Shown here: positions 6,182 through 9,033 of the stretch, in pieces
Layout: the number at the start of each line of letters is the position of its first letter
How positions within the stretch are numbered: the first letter of the stretch is position 1
Source of the DNA: CAYJLC01 sp044426355
GTDB lineage: Bacteria > Bacillota > Clostridia > Oscillospirales > Butyricicoccaceae
Direction: 5' to 3'
Length of the DNA stretch: 9,033 bases
Assembly (NCBI GenBank): GCA_044426355.1
Contig: JAWXUO010000063.1
Coordinates: 1-9,033, forward strand
Position numbers and translations under genes: made by a program
Notes under the pieces: model-generated
What the model was told of the DNA's origin: nothing
The model's database searches: none
The model's input: the letters and a program-made list of their open reading frames with translations, nothing else

Positions 6182-6923
6182 CAGACTTTCGTCTTATTAT
6201 GACGACTTTACACAAGACGTTCCCTATGATGATTTTATTAATTATTATGAGAGCGTTTTTCGTATGCACAAAAAAAGTCCAAGCCTCATTTTAGATTTAG
6301 GCTGTGGAACTGGAACTCTAACTAATAAGCTAGCACAAAAAGGCTATGAGATGATTGGTGTAGATTCTTCAGAAGATATGCTAATGGTCGCTCAGTCAAA
6401 ATCATACGAGCTAGAATGTACACGTCCAATTTTTTTAAAACAGTCTATGCAAAAACTAGACCTTTTTGGAACAGTTGATGCTTGCATTTCTAGTTTAGAT
6501 AGTATAAACTATATAACAGACCCTAAAAATTTATCAAAAACTTTTTCTCTTGTAGATAATTTTTTAAACCCAGATGGTATATTTATCTTTGATATTAACA
6601 CAGAGTATAAACTTAAAAACCTAGATGGCGAAACTTATGTTCGAGAAAACGACAATACTTTTTGCGTATGGCAAGCAAATTTTTTAGATAATCTTTGCAC
6701 TTATAATTTTGATATTTTTGTGGAAAATAATGATAAATATGATAGATTTTGCGAAGAACATATCGAGCGTGCTTATTCTATATCCTATATAACAGACGAG
6801 CTTTTAAAAGCTGGTTTTTATGATATAAAATGCTTTGATGACCTTAATTTTAATGATGGTCATGAAGAATGTTTGCGTGTTTTTTTCGTTGCAAAATCAA
6901 AAGGAGATAAAAAAAATGTCTGA
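6168..6923 (+). CDS. YqeM-like class I SAM-dependent methyltransferase
   Basis: A 251-residue cytoplasmic methyltransferase. The N-terminus YNRLSSYYDDFTQDVPYDDF is typical of the YqeM-like group. Motif I LILDLGCGTGTL (40-51) forms the SAM-binding loop, the acidic D66 in IGVDSS would bind the ribose, DACISSLDSINYI (104-116) is the post-II strand, and GIFIFDINTEYKL (137-149) the next one. Features shared with B. subtilis YqeM are the YDRF..EHIERAYS stretch and the VWQANF motif. The substrate is unknown. The start overlaps yerC by 14 bases and has only a weak binding site, so translation is probably coupled to yerC. It ends in an 8-base overlap with hslO. The SAH it makes is a possible substrate class for the nucleosidase-like gene two positions downstream. 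Confidence 0.92.
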   Translation: MKAYNRLSSYYDDFTQDVPYDDFINYYESVFRMHKKSPSLILDLGCGTGTLTNKLAQKGYEMIGVDSSEDMLMVAQSKSYELECTRPIFLKQSMQKLDLFGTVDACISSLDSINYITDPKNLSKTFSLVDNFLNPDGIFIFDINTEYKLKNLDGETYVRENDNTFCVWQANFLDNLCTYNFDIFVENNDKYDRFCEEHIERAYSISYITDELLKAGFYDIKCFDDLNFNDGHEECLRVFFVAKSKGDKKNV

Positions 6924-7785
6924 CATTTTAATAAAAGCAATTACAAAAAATTCTAATATACGAATTACAGCTGTCTATACAAAAAATATTGTAGAGAGAG
7001 CAAGGCAAATTCACAAAACTTTGCCAGTAGCCTCAGCATCACTTGGAAGAACTCTTTCTGCTACATCTATTTTAGGTGCAAATTTAAAAAATGATGACGG
7101 AAGTGTTACTGTTCAAATAAAAGGTGGTGGACCTTTAGGCTCGATAGTTTGCGTATCCGATAGTTTCGGTAGAGTTCGTGGATATTTGCAAAATCCTGCT
7201 GTAGATATTCCTTTAAAACCGAATGGCAAGCTTGATGTTTCAACTGCTGTTGGTACAAATGGATTTTTAACTGTTATAAAAGATTTATCTATGAAAGAAC
7301 CTTTTATAGGCACAACAGAGCTTGTTTCTGGAGAAATTGCAGAAGATGTAACTGCATATTTTGCACAAAGTGAGCAAATCGGCACTGCGTGTGCTTTAGG
7401 TGTTTTGGTAGATACAGACCAATCTATAAAACAAGCTGGTGGATATATTGTCGAGGTTATGCCAAATGCACTAAACGAAGATATTGAAATTTTAGAAAAT
7501 AATATTAAAAATATACTACCTATCACTACTTTGCTAGATAGTGGACTTTCAATAAAAGACGTTATTTTTAAGGTTTTAGATGGTTTTGATGTAGATATTT
7601 TAGAAGAAAGCGAAATTTCTTATGATTGCAAATGCTCAAGAGAACGTGTTTCAAAAGCTTTAATCAGCATTGGCAAAAAAGAACTTCTCGATATTGCAGA
7701 AACTGAAGAAAAAATCGAAATGACTTGTCAGTTTTGCGACGAAGTATATAATTTTGATAGAGATGAAATTTTAAATCTAATATAA
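6916..7785 (+). CDS. hslO: Hsp33 redox-regulated chaperone
   Basis: A cytoplasmic holdase that becomes active when its zinc centre is oxidised under combined oxidative and heat stress. 289 residues is the normal length. The N-terminal domain (about 1-180) carries ASASLGRTLSAT (40-51), IKGGGPLGSI (68-77) and the GYLQNP stretch (89-94). The C-terminal redox switch is complete: C238 and C240 (CKC) and C271 and C274 (CQFC) give the CxC–CxxC zinc site. The ATG at 6916 is chosen because AAGGAG (6901-6906) lies nine bases upstream and MSDILIKAI fits the family start; the open frame extends further left but inside the methyltransferase gene. It overlaps that gene by 8 bases and is followed after 11 bases by the nucleosidase-like gene. 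Confidence 0.97.
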   Translation: MSDILIKAITKNSNIRITAVYTKNIVERARQIHKTLPVASASLGRTLSATSILGANLKNDDGSVTVQIKGGGPLGSIVCVSDSFGRVRGYLQNPAVDIPLKPNGKLDVSTAVGTNGFLTVIKDLSMKEPFIGTTELVSGEIAEDVTAYFAQSEQIGTACALGVLVDTDQSIKQAGGYIVEVMPNALNEDIEILENNIKNILPITTLLDSGLSIKDVIFKVLDGFDVDILEESEISYDCKCSRERVSKALISIGKKELLDIAETEEKIEMTCQFCDEVYNFDRDEILNLI

Positions 7786-7796
7786 GGAGAATTTTT

Positions 7797-8531
7797 ATGC
7801 GTCCAATTATAATTCAAGGTGCTATGGATATAGAAATCCATTTGCTAATTTCAAGCCTTAACGCAACTTTAGATAAAACTATTGGTGGTTTTATGTTTTA
7901 TAAAGCTGACTATCAAGGCTACCCTATTATTATTTCAAAAACAAATATTGGCATGTCTAATTCTGCTAGTGCTACTACTATCGGAATTTTAACATATAAT
8001 CCTGTAGCTATCATAAACCAAGGAACAGCAGGAGCACACTCAAGAGATGCTCATGTTGGAGATATTATTATCGCAACATCTACTGCAAATATCTGTTCTT
8101 TCGAAAAATCAGCTATGAAAACTGGAACAGACTACAAACTTTGGAAACACACAGATTTTCGTGACCACGATGACAACGCAGATAAAGGTGCATCTTTTAA
8201 AGGAGATGACGATTTAGTTCGCATATTATCAACTTCTAGCTACTCAAAAACAACTGTTCACAAAGGCGTTATAGGCTCTGGTGACACTTGGAACAAAGAA
8301 ATCGAATTTATCGAATTTTTAATAGAAAAACTTGATACAATGTGCGAAGATATGGAAACTGCATCTGTATACAATGTTGCAAATCGCTTTGGAGTACCTG
8401 TTATAGGGGTTCGAGTTATTTCTAACAACGAAGTTACACTTGAAAGTTATGATAGACATTCTGCTGATAATTGTCAAAACTTTATGCTAGGTTGCCTAGA
8501 AAGTTTGACAAATCATTACAAAAACATATAA
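7797..8531 (+). CDS. MTA/SAH-nucleosidase-like protein with Asn in place of the catalytic Asp
   Basis: A 244-residue member of the PNP/UDP phosphorylase superfamily, closest to 5'-methylthioadenosine/S-adenosylhomocysteine nucleosidases (Pfs/MtnN), which split MTA and SAH to adenine and a thioribose. Family marks: IIQGAMDIEI with E13 (E12 of E. coli MtnN), INQGTAGA (73-80), VGDIII (87-92), GSGDTWNKE (160-168) and EDMETAS (184-190) with E187 matching E174. The stretch that reads AISD in E. coli is VISNN here, so N210 replaces the catalytic Asp197. Asn at this place is known in purine nucleoside phosphorylases that prefer 6-oxopurines, so the substrate may differ; loss of activity is also possible. 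AAGGAG overlaps the hslO stop and lies well placed before the ATG. A neighbouring methyltransferase fits a role in clearing SAH, but this is inferred. Confidence 0.85.
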   Translation: MRPIIIQGAMDIEIHLLISSLNATLDKTIGGFMFYKADYQGYPIIISKTNIGMSNSASATTIGILTYNPVAIINQGTAGAHSRDAHVGDIIIATSTANICSFEKSAMKTGTDYKLWKHTDFRDHDDNADKGASFKGDDDLVRILSTSSYSKTTVHKGVIGSGDTWNKEIEFIEFLIEKLDTMCEDMETASVYNVANRFGVPVIGVRVISNNEVTLESYDRHSADNCQNFMLGCLESLTNHYKNI

Positions 8532-8554
8532 TAATTATTTAAAAGGGACAATAA

Positions 8555-9033
8555 ATGGATATTTTATCACCTGCTGGCTCACTTTCTTCTGTAAAATCTG
8601 CTGTTTTAAATGGAGCAGATGCAATTTACATGGGCTATGGCGATTTTAACGCAAGACGCAACGCAAAAAACTTCACTGAAGAAGAATTTATAGAGGCAAT
8701 TTCCCTTTGTAACTCATACGGTGTTGATGTTTTAGTAACTTTAAATATCGTGCTTTCTGACCGTGAACTAGCTTTAGCTGTTGATTTTATAAAATTTTTA
8801 GCAAAACAAGATATAACAGCTGTAATCGTTCAGGATTTAGGTGTGTTAAATCTTGTTAAAAGCATTGCTCCAAGTCTTCGTGTTCATGCGTCAACCCAGC
8901 TTACTGTGCATAATTTAGAAGGTGTAAACCAGGCTCGAAAACTAGGTTTTAGCCGTGTTGTCCTATCTCGTGAGCTTTCTTTTGAAAATATAAAATATAT
9001 CTGTCAAAATACTGATGTAGAAATCGAAGTTTT
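8555..9033 (+). CDS. U32-family peptidase, N-terminal part
   Basis: The first 159 codons of a U32 peptidase-like protein; the rest lies beyond the right edge. Clear family features are LSPAGSLSSVKSAVLNGADA (4-23), the YMGYGDFNAR stretch (25-34), KNFTEEE (38-44), VIVQDLGVL (90-98), HASTQLTVHN (110-119) and SRVVLSRELS (132-141), all in a TIM-barrel-like N-terminal domain. Family members are linked to collagen-like peptide degradation or, in the UbiU/V and RlhA/TrhP branches, to hydroxylation of quinones or RNA; which branch this belongs to depends on the missing Cys-rich C-terminal half. AAAGGGA (8542-8548) lies upstream of the ATG. It follows the nucleosidase-like gene by 23 bases with no terminator and is probably in the same row. 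Confidence 0.93.
   Translation, partial: MDILSPAGSLSSVKSAVLNGADAIYMGYGDFNARRNAKNFTEEEFIEAISLCNSYGVDVLVTLNIVLSDRELALAVDFIKFLAKQDITAVIVQDLGVLNLVKSIAPSLRVHASTQLTVHNLEGVNQARKLGFSRVVLSRELSFENIKYICQNTDVEIEV

Noticed and set aside
7113..7526. Open frame on the minus strand inside hslO
   Set aside because: It is a shadow of the conserved Hsp33 reading frame, without start signals. The same holds for plus-strand open frames at 1719-1910, 2060-2281, 2609-2797 and 4574-4909.

Overview
The window is an AT-rich, gene-dense stretch of a low-GC Gram-positive chromosome, most likely from the class Clostridia. Three things point there: strong GGAGG-type ribosome binding sites before most genes, a T-box leader in front of thrS, and gene orders known from Firmicutes (aroQ–pepP–efp, with a yqeG-type phosphatase upstream). 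The genus cannot be named from the sequence alone. No tRNA, rRNA, CRISPR array, insertion sequence or phage gene was seen, and the window looks like core chromosome rather than an accessory island.

Minus strand, left half (read right to left): yqeG, aroQ, pepP, efp and a CD1247-type zinc-ribbon protein form a compact row. yqeG to pepP are tightly packed, with aroQ and pepP sharing one base. efp has its own good promoter just after pepP and is followed closely by the zinc-ribbon gene, which ends in a clear intrinsic terminator at 1743-1772. thrS lies beyond that terminator with its own sigma-A-type promoter and a complete threonine T-box leader (specifier ACC, T-box sequence, terminator). thrS runs off the left edge after 480 codons.

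Plus strand, right half: an unrecognised 244-residue protein (5046-5780) diverges from yqeG across a 98-base gap. It is followed by a separate promoter and a run of closely spaced or overlapping genes: a TrpR-like YerC/YecD regulator, a YqeM-like SAM methyltransferase, the redox chaperone Hsp33 (hslO), an MTA/SAH-nucleosidase-like protein and the start of a U32-family peptidase, cut by the right edge.

Most of the content is translation and housekeeping: tRNA-Thr charging, EF-P, proline-peptide turnover, the shikimate step by AroQ, methyl-group and adenosine by-product metabolism, and a stress chaperone. I saw no clear new multi-gene system. The items most worth a second look are the nucleosidase, whose usual catalytic Asp is Asn; the unrecognised protein at 5046-5780; the Cys-rich CD1247-type protein next to efp; and small RNA structures in the pepP–efp junction and the yerC leader.
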